Of a stretch of 41,560 nucleotides of DNA, positions 7,613 through 15,366 are shown in pieces. The translations under genes were made by a program, and so were the position numbers. How positions within the stretch are numbered: the first letter of the stretch is position 1; each line of letters starts with the position of its first letter. The notes beneath the pieces were generated by a model, which did not search any database, was not told where the DNA came from, and was given only the letters and a program-made list of their open reading frames with translations. The DNA comes from Candidatus Poribacteria bacterium (GTDB lineage Bacteria; Poribacteria; WGA-4E; WGA-3G), in NCBI GenBank assembly GCA_009839975.1, contig VXOP01000359.1:1-41560 (forward strand), written 5' to 3'.

Positions 7613-8371
7613 TTGAGAGAAATGGGTTTAGATGATAATAATTTAGATGATGATGAATTACATCGACGATTCGTGGAAACAGGAGAATGCGAGTATACAC
7701 TAAAACTGCTTATGCAAAGGTATGAAAAGTCGGTACGCGCTTGTGTTTTGAAAATTTTGAATGACCCGCGAGATGCTGATGAAGTCACGAATGAAACTTT
7801 CCGCAAAGCATTTATCAATAAAGGAAAGATCAAGTATCCTGACAAACTCGAAGGGTGGTTACATACAATTGCGAAAAATGCTGCATTTGACTACGTGAGA
7901 GGGAGAAAAGATGAGGATGGAATTGAGATTGTCTCTCTTGATGATAAAGATGGTAAAAATATCGCTGCTGCAACATTGTTTGAAGAACAGCAGGTACAGC
8001 AGACTGAGGCGATGCAATATCAATTGAATGGACTATTGAGACTACTATCCGAAAAGGATCAAGAGATCGTAGATTATATAAGGGATGACTTGAGACCGAA
8101 GCAGATTGCAGAAAAAATTGATTTCACGCCATCTGCGGTTCAGAAAAGAAGGGAACGGTTACTTGAATGGTTACGTCCAGTTGCTGACCAATTAGACGAA
8201 CTACTCGATGACCTTCCACCTCAGGATCAGAAAGTCATGGAACGGCATTTAGATGGTCAACCAATTGAAGAGATTAGCAGAAGTTTAGTTATCACTCCGA
8301 CTGATATTGAGACATGTGTCAAACGTGTGATTAGGGAGTGGAAGAAAACCGTTAGGTCAAATACCACATAA
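7613..8371 (+). CDS. ECF-like RNA polymerase sigma factor with an extra C-terminal sigma4-like helix-turn-helix
   Basis: Sigma factors direct RNA polymerase to promoters. Region 2 spans about 31-97: LLMQRYEKSVRACVLKILND, then ADEVTNETFRKAF and LEGWLHTIAKNAAFDYVRGR. Region 4 spans about 140-187: LSEKDQEIVDYIRDDLRPKQ, then IAEKIDFTPSAVQKRRERL. A second, similar segment follows at about 196-246: LPPQDQKVMERHLDGQPIEE, then ISRSLVITPTDIETCVKRV. At 252 residues it is longer than most ECF factors. The frame opens with TTG at 7613; an ATG at 7622 is the alternative. AGGAGGGGG (7592-7600) fits the TTG better. A 9-codon frame, MLIERNGFR, starts at 7606 and overlaps it. No anti-sigma gene is recognised next to it. 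Confidence 0.82.
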   Translation: MREMGLDDNNLDDDELHRRFVETGECEYTLKLLMQRYEKSVRACVLKILNDPRDADEVTNETFRKAFINKGKIKYPDKLEGWLHTIAKNAAFDYVRGRKDEDGIEIVSLDDKDGKNIAAATLFEEQQVQQTEAMQYQLNGLLRLLSEKDQEIVDYIRDDLRPKQIAEKIDFTPSAVQKRRERLLEWLRPVADQLDELLDDLPPQDQKVMERHLDGQPIEEISRSLVITPTDIETCVKRVIREWKKTVRSNTT

Positions 8372-8382
8372 TAGAGGATACT

Positions 8383-8592
8383 ATGCTTCGCTACATATCA
8401 TGCAAAAAACGGATGTCAATAAACGATGATATTATCCTTCAAAAGGGTATGTCTCAAAAGGCACAGAACAAGGTTCAAAGAGATGTGTCGCGAACAAAGT
8501 CTTTTAATTCTTTGGAAAGTCAGTCTGAATCTGTGGCAGATACGTTGGTTCCCACAGAGGAGACAACACCAACAACCGACACAGCAATATGA
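8383..8592 (+). CDS. Small hypothetical protein downstream of the sigma factor (69 aa)
   Basis: This 69-residue frame begins 11 bases after the sigma factor stop, with GAGG just upstream. It is basic at the start (MLRYISCKKRMS) and rich in Ser, Thr and Glu at the end (VPTEETTPTTDTAI). It has no membrane segment, which argues against a classic membrane anti-sigma factor. The tight spacing suggests co-transcription. I do not recognise it, and it may be an unstructured regulator or a non-functional frame. Confidence 0.35.
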   Translation: MLRYISCKKRMSINDDIILQKGMSQKAQNKVQRDVSRTKSFNSLESQSESVADTLVPTEETTPTTDTAI

Positions 8593-8604
8593 CTTGTCTA
8601 CTGT

Positions 8605-8633
8605 TTGACAATAATACGAGAACGTGTTATCAT
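8605..8633 (+). promoter_or_regulatory. Sigma-70 type promoter upstream of the secreted protein gene
   Basis: TTGACA (8605-8610) and TATCAT (8628-8633) are separated by exactly 17 bases. A 10-base inverted repeat, GACAATAATA (8607-8616) and TATTATTGTC (8646-8655), brackets the -10 box and could bind a regulator. The start codon at 8713 lies about 75 bases downstream, leaving a leader. Confidence 0.6.
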
Positions 8634-8712
8634 ATTTGCGTCTCCTATTATTGTCGGCTAAAACAGTGAGAATAATTTAACAGTCTACTGATAATTTAAG
8701 GAGATTTGAAAA

Positions 8713-9537
8713 ATGCGTTTTAAAAACCTAACGATTACGATAACTTTAGGATGTCTTTCTCTTGTAGCATTGGCTGGTTTGGTAATGCTGCCGATTAGCG
8801 ATGGAATATGTTGGGAGGATAATAACTTTGGTAATTCAAAGTACAAATCTTTAACTAATAGTAAAGAAATTGACGTGACCGGTCGGGGTTGGAATCTGAG
8901 TGCATCCCTGGCCGCAACATCTCACAGGGCTTCCGCTTCAGCCACACCATCTATCACAGGACTAAATGATTTTACAGAAACGCATGCATGGATCGGACAT
9001 GTCAATGCTTACGCACAAGCAAATGCATGTACTGTATTTCGATTGAAATGGTGGTCGAATGTATATTACAAAAAGGTCAATATTGAGGCAAAGTCTTTTG
9101 AATCCTCTGGTGATCTTCGTGCTAAAGTCGTTGTCGGATTGCGGGCATGGGGAGAAGGTGAGGTTAAAATCAAATCCGATCCAGATGTAAAATTCTCGCT
9201 GACTGCACCGCTAGACGAATTTATAGGAATAGGATCTGAAATTAACTTTTCTGGGAATATCTATGTACAACTTGATGATGCAGAGTTTATTTACAATGTT
9301 GACTCTCCAGTGGATATTTCAGAAGTGCAGATTGCTGAGGTGTCAAGTGTTTGGGAGGCATATAAAAGTGCTTCGATTAAATCTTTCTGGTTTGGCACAC
9401 AATCCATAGATAACGGAGAACAAGTGGCGGACGAAAGTGACCGTAGGACTTTTAATGATGCCGATGTATATTATGAACCTGGACCGACTGATTATGGATT
9501 TTCTGAACGTTTATTAGGATGGGTATTAATCAGATAA
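8713..9537 (+). CDS. Secreted hypothetical protein (274 aa)
   Basis: The N terminus is a signal peptide: a basic start (MRFKNL), then a hydrophobic core ending near LVMLPISDG. The mature part is rich in alternating polar and hydrophobic residues (GWNLSASLAATSHRASASAT, AKVVVGLRAWGEGEVKIKSD), which suggests beta structure. Aromatic residues cluster at about 110-120 (RLKWWSNVYYKK). A good Shine-Dalgarno (AAGGAG) precedes the ATG. No family is recognised. It follows the sigma factor unit and precedes the oligosaccharyltransferase run on the same strand, and has its own promoter. An envelope role is inferred only from the export signal. Confidence 0.65.
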   Translation: MRFKNLTITITLGCLSLVALAGLVMLPISDGICWEDNNFGNSKYKSLTNSKEIDVTGRGWNLSASLAATSHRASASATPSITGLNDFTETHAWIGHVNAYAQANACTVFRLKWWSNVYYKKVNIEAKSFESSGDLRAKVVVGLRAWGEGEVKIKSDPDVKFSLTAPLDEFIGIGSEINFSGNIYVQLDDAEFIYNVDSPVDISEVQIAEVSSVWEAYKSASIKSFWFGTQSIDNGEQVADESDRRTFNDADVYYEPGPTDYGFSERLLGWVLIR

Positions 9538-9555
9538 TAAATAATCTTATCATTT

Positions 9556-9602
9556 AGGCATCTGCATCACTATGATATACTCACATAAGGTTGCAGATGC
9601 CT
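9556..9602 (+). promoter_or_regulatory. Inverted repeat enclosing an extended -10 box upstream of the STT3 operon
   Basis: AGGCATCTGCA (9556-9566) and TGCAGATGCCT (9592-9602) are perfect 11-base inverted repeats with a 25-base loop. The loop contains TGATATACT (9573-9581), which fits an extended -10 promoter (TGnTATAAT-like). The first gene of the run starts at 9622 behind AAGGAG. The arrangement could be a repressor-bracketed promoter. It could equally be a terminator-like hairpin for the upstream gene, but no T-run follows. Confidence 0.45.
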
Positions 9603-9621
9603 GTAAATAAGGAGTTTTCTA

Positions 9622-11199
9622 ATGGACCGCAGAAAGGTGTTTATGATTTCATCTATTTTAGTAGTGTTTGGAGTAGTTTCTTTTTTCTTACTCAATGCAC
9701 GCCCTGGTTTAGTGCAACGAGTTCTGCCGTTCACACAAGAAAAAGATACAGCACTCTTAGACCTACACCCTCTTGCATCAGATGCTGCTATTAAAGCAAC
9801 ACACACACAGACCGTAGATACATGGGAAGAATGGATTGAGGCAAGGACAGAAGCATGGTTAGGTGTCCAAGTCTTGCACGGTTTTTTAAAAACAGAAGCA
9901 GAAATTGCAGCTAAACGCGCAAAGATTCGAAAACGTGCAGTAGAGAACGCTGAACGGTTCAAACCCTATTTAGACAAGCCACCAACCGTTGGTGGAAAAC
10001 TACCATATCACCTATTGCCTGGGGTAGAATCACCAATATTCCTTCCTCCCAAAAAGTATGAAGGTCCTCAAACAGTAGAAGGACTTACTGAAGCATTTGA
10101 TGCAAAGTATGTGGAACTATACCCTGATGCAAGTGCTTATGACGAGTATTATCCGCGTTCTGAATGGATACAGATGCTCCTTGATAAGGGAATGCTTTTT
10201 GAAAACCGGGATGATTACAACGTAATGCTCAACATCCGGGGATGGATCATTAATGCCGAATCACGTCCGGACTGGTGGGCTGAAGGAGAAGCAGGTGTCA
10301 CACCATCTGATAATTTTGAGACATATAAAAATGCATATATAGACCGTCAGATGTGGCAACAGGAAGTCTATAAACGCGTTACTACAGAAGATCCAACTGC
10401 AGTTGGCGTTCGCTTTTTTGATGATCGTCCTGATAAGTATTTGATAACGAGACCGGATACACTCTACGTTAATAGAGATGGTGCTGGAACAAGGTACTGG
10501 GGAACTGGTCCTAAGGCAAATCTAAACTTAGAACAGCGGCGTTTACTCGTAGAAGAAGGAATTCATCCTGAAGGACTCAATGTTATCTATGTTGATAATG
10601 ATTATAATATTCTATCTGAAAAACCTCCGCCCTTTGATAGGGAAGCACATATTGATTCTTTTATGACAGAAAAACAACGAGAGGAAGCAGAGAAGGAGTT
10701 AGAAACGTTTGGAAAAATAATTGAGTTGAATGAACAAGATTCTTCATTGATGAACCAAGAGGATGAGCATAACAGAATTGATGAAAATGCTGCCGCTGCC
10801 CGTGAAGCAGCTATGGCTGCCCGTGAAGCAGCGAAAACGGAATACGAAAAGTTTGAGAACCGTATGCGGCAACTTGAAGAGTTATCAACAATGTCGGATG
10901 CTGAGATTGAGAAAAAACTTGAACGTCAGTTCCGTAAACAGTTCCTACCAGAGCTTCCGGTAGAGCAGTTAGAACAGATTACACCACAACGTCTTGAACG
11001 TGCATTAGGCACTCTATTTCAATACGGTTATGAAGATGGTATGCGTAGGATACGGGAGGATAACGCGACACTTGCGGATCTGTTAGAGCGACACTTTGGC
11101 AAACGTACTCAATCGCCTGCTTCGGTCCCAAAGAATCCGCCAAGACCCGTGCCACCGAAACCAGTAGAAACAACGGATACATCCCCCGATACGGAATAA
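9622..11199 (+). CDS. Bitopic membrane protein with C-terminal coiled coil (525 aa), first gene of the STT3 run
   Basis: One N-terminal membrane segment is seen at about 8-26 (MISSILVVFGVVSFFLLNA), and the rest is predicted to face the periplasm. Residues about 175-207 carry a YP-x8-L-x2-G-x2-F-x4-DY-x3-L pattern (YYPRSEWIQMLLDKGMLF, then DDYNVMLNIRGWI). The next gene carries the same pattern. Residues about 350-440 are Glu/Ala/Arg-rich with EEAEKELETFG and AAAAREAAMAAREAAKTEYE, typical of a long coiled coil. The end is proline-rich (KNPPRPVPPKPVE). It has no known catalytic motif. It starts behind AAGGAG and ends with TAAATG shared with the next gene, so translation is probably coupled. A scaffold or partner role for the glycosyltransferase is inferred. 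Confidence 0.65.
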   Translation: MDRRKVFMISSILVVFGVVSFFLLNARPGLVQRVLPFTQEKDTALLDLHPLASDAAIKATHTQTVDTWEEWIEARTEAWLGVQVLHGFLKTEAEIAAKRAKIRKRAVENAERFKPYLDKPPTVGGKLPYHLLPGVESPIFLPPKKYEGPQTVEGLTEAFDAKYVELYPDASAYDEYYPRSEWIQMLLDKGMLFENRDDYNVMLNIRGWIINAESRPDWWAEGEAGVTPSDNFETYKNAYIDRQMWQQEVYKRVTTEDPTAVGVRFFDDRPDKYLITRPDTLYVNRDGAGTRYWGTGPKANLNLEQRRLLVEEGIHPEGLNVIYVDNDYNILSEKPPPFDREAHIDSFMTEKQREEAEKELETFGKIIELNEQDSSLMNQEDEHNRIDENAAAAREAAMAAREAAKTEYEKFENRMRQLEELSTMSDAEIEKKLERQFRKQFLPELPVEQLEQITPQRLERALGTLFQYGYEDGMRRIREDNATLADLLERHFGKRTQSPASVPKNPPRPVPPKPVETTDTSPDTE

Positions 11200-11778
11200 A
11201 TGAAAACGTATAGGTATCTGATTATCCTCGTGACCTTCGTTGTTGCTGCCGTGTGTTTCTATCTTTACACCATGCCGTTCTATCAATCTGCACAGAAATC
11301 CGAAGATGCCCGATGGATAACAGAGTGGGATCAACTTGACATCACCACGGTTAGAAGAGACTATCAACCTTACACGGTTGCGGAAATGAATGAATTGTGG
11401 CAAACCCAGTTGTTTGAGAAATATGGGTATTCTGAAGAATTCGTGGGTATGATGCAAAAAATTGACAACGTTTATCCGCAGGATACCTACCTTTCCAAAA
11501 TGCTTGAACTTGGAAGACCGTTCATAGACTTCTCGGACTATGAAACTGCGCTTATAGAGCAACGTCGTTGGTTATATTCAAAGCGATTGTATTGGGATAT
11601 CATGAATACAGAACAGAGGTGTGATTACCTCTTGAATCATGGTTTAGCATGCAACGCTACGTGGGAGGTGTTGGAGGACTCAATTCTAAAGAACGATGTT
11701 GTCAACAGCCTCAATTTTTGGTATTCAAAAGAGATTGATCCGGACCTGAAAGGGTACAGTCAGCAGACTGAAGAATAA
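11200..11778 (+). CDS. Bitopic membrane protein (192 aa), paralogous motif with the upstream gene
   Basis: The protein has an N-terminal membrane segment (about 6-25, YLIILVTFVVAAVCFYLYTM) and a periplasmic part of about 165 residues. Residues about 91-119 read VYPQDTYLSKMLELGRPF then SDYETALIEQRRW. Without gaps this matches the pattern in the preceding protein: YP, L, G, F, DY, L, then R and W. The two probably share a domain. The start abuts the previous stop and its own stop abuts the STT3 start (both TAAATG), so the three genes are almost certainly co-translated. No family is recognised. A structural or regulatory subunit of the oligosaccharyltransferase is a guess from position. Confidence 0.65.
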   Translation: MKTYRYLIILVTFVVAAVCFYLYTMPFYQSAQKSEDARWITEWDQLDITTVRRDYQPYTVAEMNELWQTQLFEKYGYSEEFVGMMQKIDNVYPQDTYLSKMLELGRPFIDFSDYETALIEQRRWLYSKRLYWDIMNTEQRCDYLLNHGLACNATWEVLEDSILKNDVVNSLNFWYSKEIDPDLKGYSQQTEE

Positions 11779-14244
11779 ATGAAATCTTACAAAATCGTAA
11801 AACACGTTGGTGCGGCTGTACTCCTTATATCCCTTTTATTTGTAGGTAGCAAGATCCGTCTACAAGGTATTGCCAATATTCCGACAGATCACTTTGCGTC
11901 TAATGATGCGTTCCTATACTATTCGCAAGCGAAAACGATTGTCGCCGATGGTACTTTACCCGAAGTAGATGATCGGAGATGGGGGCCGACAGGTAGGGAT
12001 TTGAGTAGCACATTCAACGGTTATTCTTACGTAATCGCTTACGCCTATAAGTTTATCAAATTCTTCCTGCCGGGTGTTACACTCTATCAGGTGCTCCTCA
12101 TTGCCCCGACTGTCTGCTTTCTCATCGGCGTAGCGGTGTTATGTACTTTCCTTTATGTCCGTTTTGGGGTTTCTGTCGCAGCAATCGTCGGTATCCTGCT
12201 GATTATCATGCCCGGTGGCATTGATCGCAGCACTGCTGGGTTCAGTGATAGAGATGCGTGGTGCTGGATGCTCGCTACCCTTGCAGTCACAGTATATCTG
12301 TGGAAAGAGAACATAACACGCGCGACCCCACGTTATATCTGTGCGGGACTCTCCGGTGTCTGCGTTTTTGTTGGTGGGTTGAGTTGGGAAGGATTTGGCG
12401 GTTTCGTCCTCATCATTGTCGTCGTAGAACTCTGGCGTTTTCTCACAACAGATACTGAAGAAAACTTGTCAGAATATCTCTTGTGGGTGTTGATGTTCGT
12501 TCCAACGCTTTACCTACTTTCCCCCGTATATCGTAGTGGCAGCAGTTGGACAACACACGTCACTGCTTTTCTGCTGTTGCCTTCACTCGTTATACTTGCT
12601 ATACGAACGTTACGCTATTTTCTCACGCACAAACAGCATGCCGTTTTAAAGGTTATCACCGAGCAGGTTTCAGCGCGTGCTATCTCGCTTGTTTGTTGTG
12701 CGATCTGCATCCTCATAGGCATCGCTTACATTGCATTTCAACGCGATACTTTTGCACACAGTATCTTGCCTCTCAGTGCAGCAGAGATCATGGAAATGGT
12801 GGGTGAACTCCAATCCCCACATGACATTTTCTGGTACGGACGATATGGACACGTTCTGCTTATCGCAAGTCTATGCCTGAGCATAGGCTGCATTAGAATC
12901 TGGGGAAAGAAGGCAATCCCCCTTGCAGCACTGCTCGCTTTTTTCACCACCGCTACATTTCTCAGACAGTATTTATATCATGTCCTATCCCCTGTTATCT
13001 GTGAATACCTGTTCTATGGTGCAGTTGCCTTCACACCTATCGCTGCACTCGGTATTGCTGTACTTCGAACGGAAGACGTTACGCATGAACTGACTTACGT
13101 AGCTTTCGCGTTCTGGTTAATACTCTGGGTGGGACTTGCCCGCGATGCACTACGCTACGATTTCTTTATCGGTGTGCCACTCTCAGTTTTTGCAGCACTC
13201 GGCATACAACACTTCACACTTCTCATGACAAAATATATTCACCAGAGAACACCTAAAAGAGTGTTTGAGAGAATACACACGTTGACAAAACCCGCTATCA
13301 CAATTGCAGCCATTGCACTTATGCTTTTTTTCGAATTGCCAGGGAACAATATGCCTGCCCTGGCACAGAGAGGGTACCAGGCACGGATCTCTCCTGAAGC
13401 TGTTTTTCCCGGTAAAAACACACCCATCGCAAATGCTTGCCACTGGATACAAGAACACTTGTCTGAAGACAATGTCATCGCAGCACCTTGGAGTTTCGGA
13501 CACATGCTCAACGTACTCGGTAGTGTGAAAACAATCATTGACCCAGACCATTTCATCTTACACCGAATACAACTCTATGAAAAGCACGTTTCTAACGCAA
13601 CAACCGAACGCGAAGCATTAGAGTTTCTAAAAACACACAATGTGACACACCTTCTACTGACAGAAGAAGATGTCTTATACACAGCAGCAAAAGACAGACA
13701 CGATGCTGAAAAACACAGCGCGGCACCCAATATGATGCCGCTTATCCCACACACGCAGATAGGGACTCCACACTACCGCATGAGACCCGCATACAAGAAC
13801 AGTGCTATCAACTTTGTGGAGATAGACTTTCATCACACGCCAGCAGACGCGACAGCACACCTCAAAAACGGTAAAACAGTAAAACTTGGATATGTTATCG
13901 CAGATGGCACTCCTCAGACTTCACACGCGGAACAGGATCATGAACACAACACTACACAAAAGAACGGACAGGAAACTACGGAAAAAAACGGCGGAATACT
14001 ACACTTCTTTGATCAAGAAACACATCAAGAAGCCATACATTACCTCTCACCGCAACGTTGGAACAGACTTGCTATCAAATTATTCTTCCGATATCAACAC
14101 AGCGATGCGTTTAGACAGGTATATCCACAGAAACAGACAGCAGATGCTAAATTTAAAATCTGGGAGATACATTATCCACCTGATATAAAAGAAAATACGA
14201 AATACCTGCAAAAGTCTCCACAGAACAAAGATCAACAGAAATGA
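11779..14244 (+). CDS. STT3-like oligosaccharyltransferase (GT-C fold), divergent
   Basis: This is an 821-residue protein with about 11-13 membrane segments in residues 10-520 and a soluble C-terminal part, the layout of STT3/AglB/PglB. These enzymes transfer a lipid-linked glycan to asparagine on exported proteins. The first acidic motif is ASNDAFLYYSQAKTI (D43). The second is STAGFSDRDAW (D157, D159), with the usual AG-x-D-x-D spacing. A SAAEIMEM segment (333-340) sits where the TIXE/SVSE loop is expected. R459 lies in DALRYDFF. The WWDYG region is recognisable (NVIAAPWSFGHMLNVLGSVK, 565-584), but the motif reads PWSFG. A Thr/His/Glu-rich linker lies at about 690-730. It is coupled to the gene before (TAAATG) and the gene after (ATGA). 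It could act on a non-protein acceptor. Confidence 0.78.
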   Translation: MKSYKIVKHVGAAVLLISLLFVGSKIRLQGIANIPTDHFASNDAFLYYSQAKTIVADGTLPEVDDRRWGPTGRDLSSTFNGYSYVIAYAYKFIKFFLPGVTLYQVLLIAPTVCFLIGVAVLCTFLYVRFGVSVAAIVGILLIIMPGGIDRSTAGFSDRDAWCWMLATLAVTVYLWKENITRATPRYICAGLSGVCVFVGGLSWEGFGGFVLIIVVVELWRFLTTDTEENLSEYLLWVLMFVPTLYLLSPVYRSGSSWTTHVTAFLLLPSLVILAIRTLRYFLTHKQHAVLKVITEQVSARAISLVCCAICILIGIAYIAFQRDTFAHSILPLSAAEIMEMVGELQSPHDIFWYGRYGHVLLIASLCLSIGCIRIWGKKAIPLAALLAFFTTATFLRQYLYHVLSPVICEYLFYGAVAFTPIAALGIAVLRTEDVTHELTYVAFAFWLILWVGLARDALRYDFFIGVPLSVFAALGIQHFTLLMTKYIHQRTPKRVFERIHTLTKPAITIAAIALMLFFELPGNNMPALAQRGYQARISPEAVFPGKNTPIANACHWIQEHLSEDNVIAAPWSFGHMLNVLGSVKTIIDPDHFILHRIQLYEKHVSNATTEREALEFLKTHNVTHLLLTEEDVLYTAAKDRHDAEKHSAAPNMMPLIPHTQIGTPHYRMRPAYKNSAINFVEIDFHHTPADATAHLKNGKTVKLGYVIADGTPQTSHAEQDHEHNTTQKNGQETTEKNGGILHFFDQETHQEAIHYLSPQRWNRLAIKLFFRYQHSDAFRQVYPQKQTADAKFKIWEIHYPPDIKENTKYLQKSPQNKDQQK

Positions 14245-14738
14245 TGCGGGTATTCAAACGTTGCTGTCTCATTGCAGTTTTCCTCATCAGTGTACTTGCA
14301 ATCACCAACGTTATACGACAACGGATTGTGATACAAACCCCAGAAAAAATATACATCACACCCAAAATAGAGTCGAAAGAATATGCGAAAAAAAACACAA
14401 AACTCTATCAACACCTAATGCCGGAACCGATTGACCATCAGGAAGTATTCTATAACACTATCATTGAGAATAACATCTTTGCACCCCTCGGATATAAACC
14501 CTCAGTAAGAGCACCCAGTTATAGACTCATCGCGACACAGATACCCTACGGCAGAGAAATTGAAGCGACCGCTATATTACAAGAGACCACAGGACAGAAA
14601 AGGGTACATATCGCTACCATCGGCACAAAAATTGATGGGGAGACAATTATCATGGATATACAAGAAAAACAGGTTATACTCAAAAAAGGAAAACGTCGGA
14701 TTTCGCTGAGGATGAACACAAGCATTTTTTTAAAGTAG
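14241..14738 (+). CDS. Bitopic GspC/PilP-like protein (165 aa)
   Basis: It starts in a 4-base ATGA overlap with the STT3 stop. A membrane segment (about 7-25, CCLIAVFLISVLAITNV) is followed by a linker and then a small beta domain at about 72-160. That domain reads ENNIFAPLGYKP, then YRLIATQIPY, EIEATAIL, IGTKIDGETIIMDIQEKQVI, and ends KKGKRRISLRM. The sequence of an F-G-like start, a self-contained hydrophobic strand, a GD-like turn and a closing V-x-L strand resembles the homology region of GspC and PilP. Those are periplasmic connectors of type II secretion and type IV pili. No other secretion genes are nearby, so it may instead link the glycosyltransferase to envelope partners. The assignment is by pattern only. 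Confidence 0.5.
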   Translation: MMRVFKRCCLIAVFLISVLAITNVIRQRIVIQTPEKIYITPKIESKEYAKKNTKLYQHLMPEPIDHQEVFYNTIIENNIFAPLGYKPSVRAPSYRLIATQIPYGREIEATAILQETTGQKRVHIATIGTKIDGETIIMDIQEKQVILKKGKRRISLRMNTSIFLK

Positions 14739-14748
14739 CAACAACACC

Positions 14749-15366
14749 ATGACAGCAAACATCATTACACTTGCCCGATTATTTCTCACATTTCTCATCA
14801 TCACTTTGTTCGGTAAAAACATCTTCATAGATACAGCGGCAATTGTTACCATTGCTCTAATCTTCATATTAGATGCTGTAGATGGTTATGTGGCTCGGAG
14901 GACGCATACCACATCATTATTCGGTGCAGTGTTCGATATTGCAGCGGATAGGATCATTGAAAATGTGTTTTGGATATACTTTGCAGTCAACGATATTATC
15001 CACTTTTGGATGCCTATCGCCGTGCTCACACGCGGGTTCACCACGGACGCAATACGTAGTTTCGCAATCAGCAATGACAACGCTCCTTTTGAAATGATGA
15101 CAAGAAGGTGGACACGGGCATTAACAAGTTCTCGCATCTCACGTTTCATATCTGGTGCTTCAAAAATGTGTGCTTTCTGTGCGATGGCAGTCCTACGCAT
15201 GCTACAGAGTTATGAACTCTTCCCACAACACTTAGAAACAATTCAGACAGGAACACATATCCTGGCAACAACGGCTGTCGTTATTTGCCTCCTTCGCGGC
15301 GTGCCGGTGCTGATGGATGGTATAACACACATCCAGCCTACACTAAAACACCACATATCTTCTTGA
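14749..15366 (+). CDS. CDP-alcohol phosphatidyltransferase family membrane protein
   Basis: This 205-residue membrane protein carries the full family signature DG-x2-AR-x8-G-x3-D-x3-D, seen as DGYVARR followed by GAVFDIAADR (residues about 44-67). These enzymes join a CDP-linked diacylglycerol or alcohol to a second alcohol using Mg2+. Typical products are phosphatidylglycerol-phosphate, phosphatidylinositol-phosphate or cardiolipin. The short length and position near the N terminus resemble PgsA. Several membrane segments follow. It begins 10 bases after the GspC-like gene and closes the run. The pairing with an oligosaccharyltransferase could mean a dedicated lipid for the glycan carrier or acceptor. 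The substrate is not deducible. Confidence 0.82.
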   Translation: MTANIITLARLFLTFLIITLFGKNIFIDTAAIVTIALIFILDAVDGYVARRTHTTSLFGAVFDIAADRIIENVFWIYFAVNDIIHFWMPIAVLTRGFTTDAIRSFAISNDNAPFEMMTRRWTRALTSSRISRFISGASKMCAFCAMAVLRMLQSYELFPQHLETIQTGTHILATTAVVICLLRGVPVLMDGITHIQPTLKHHISS

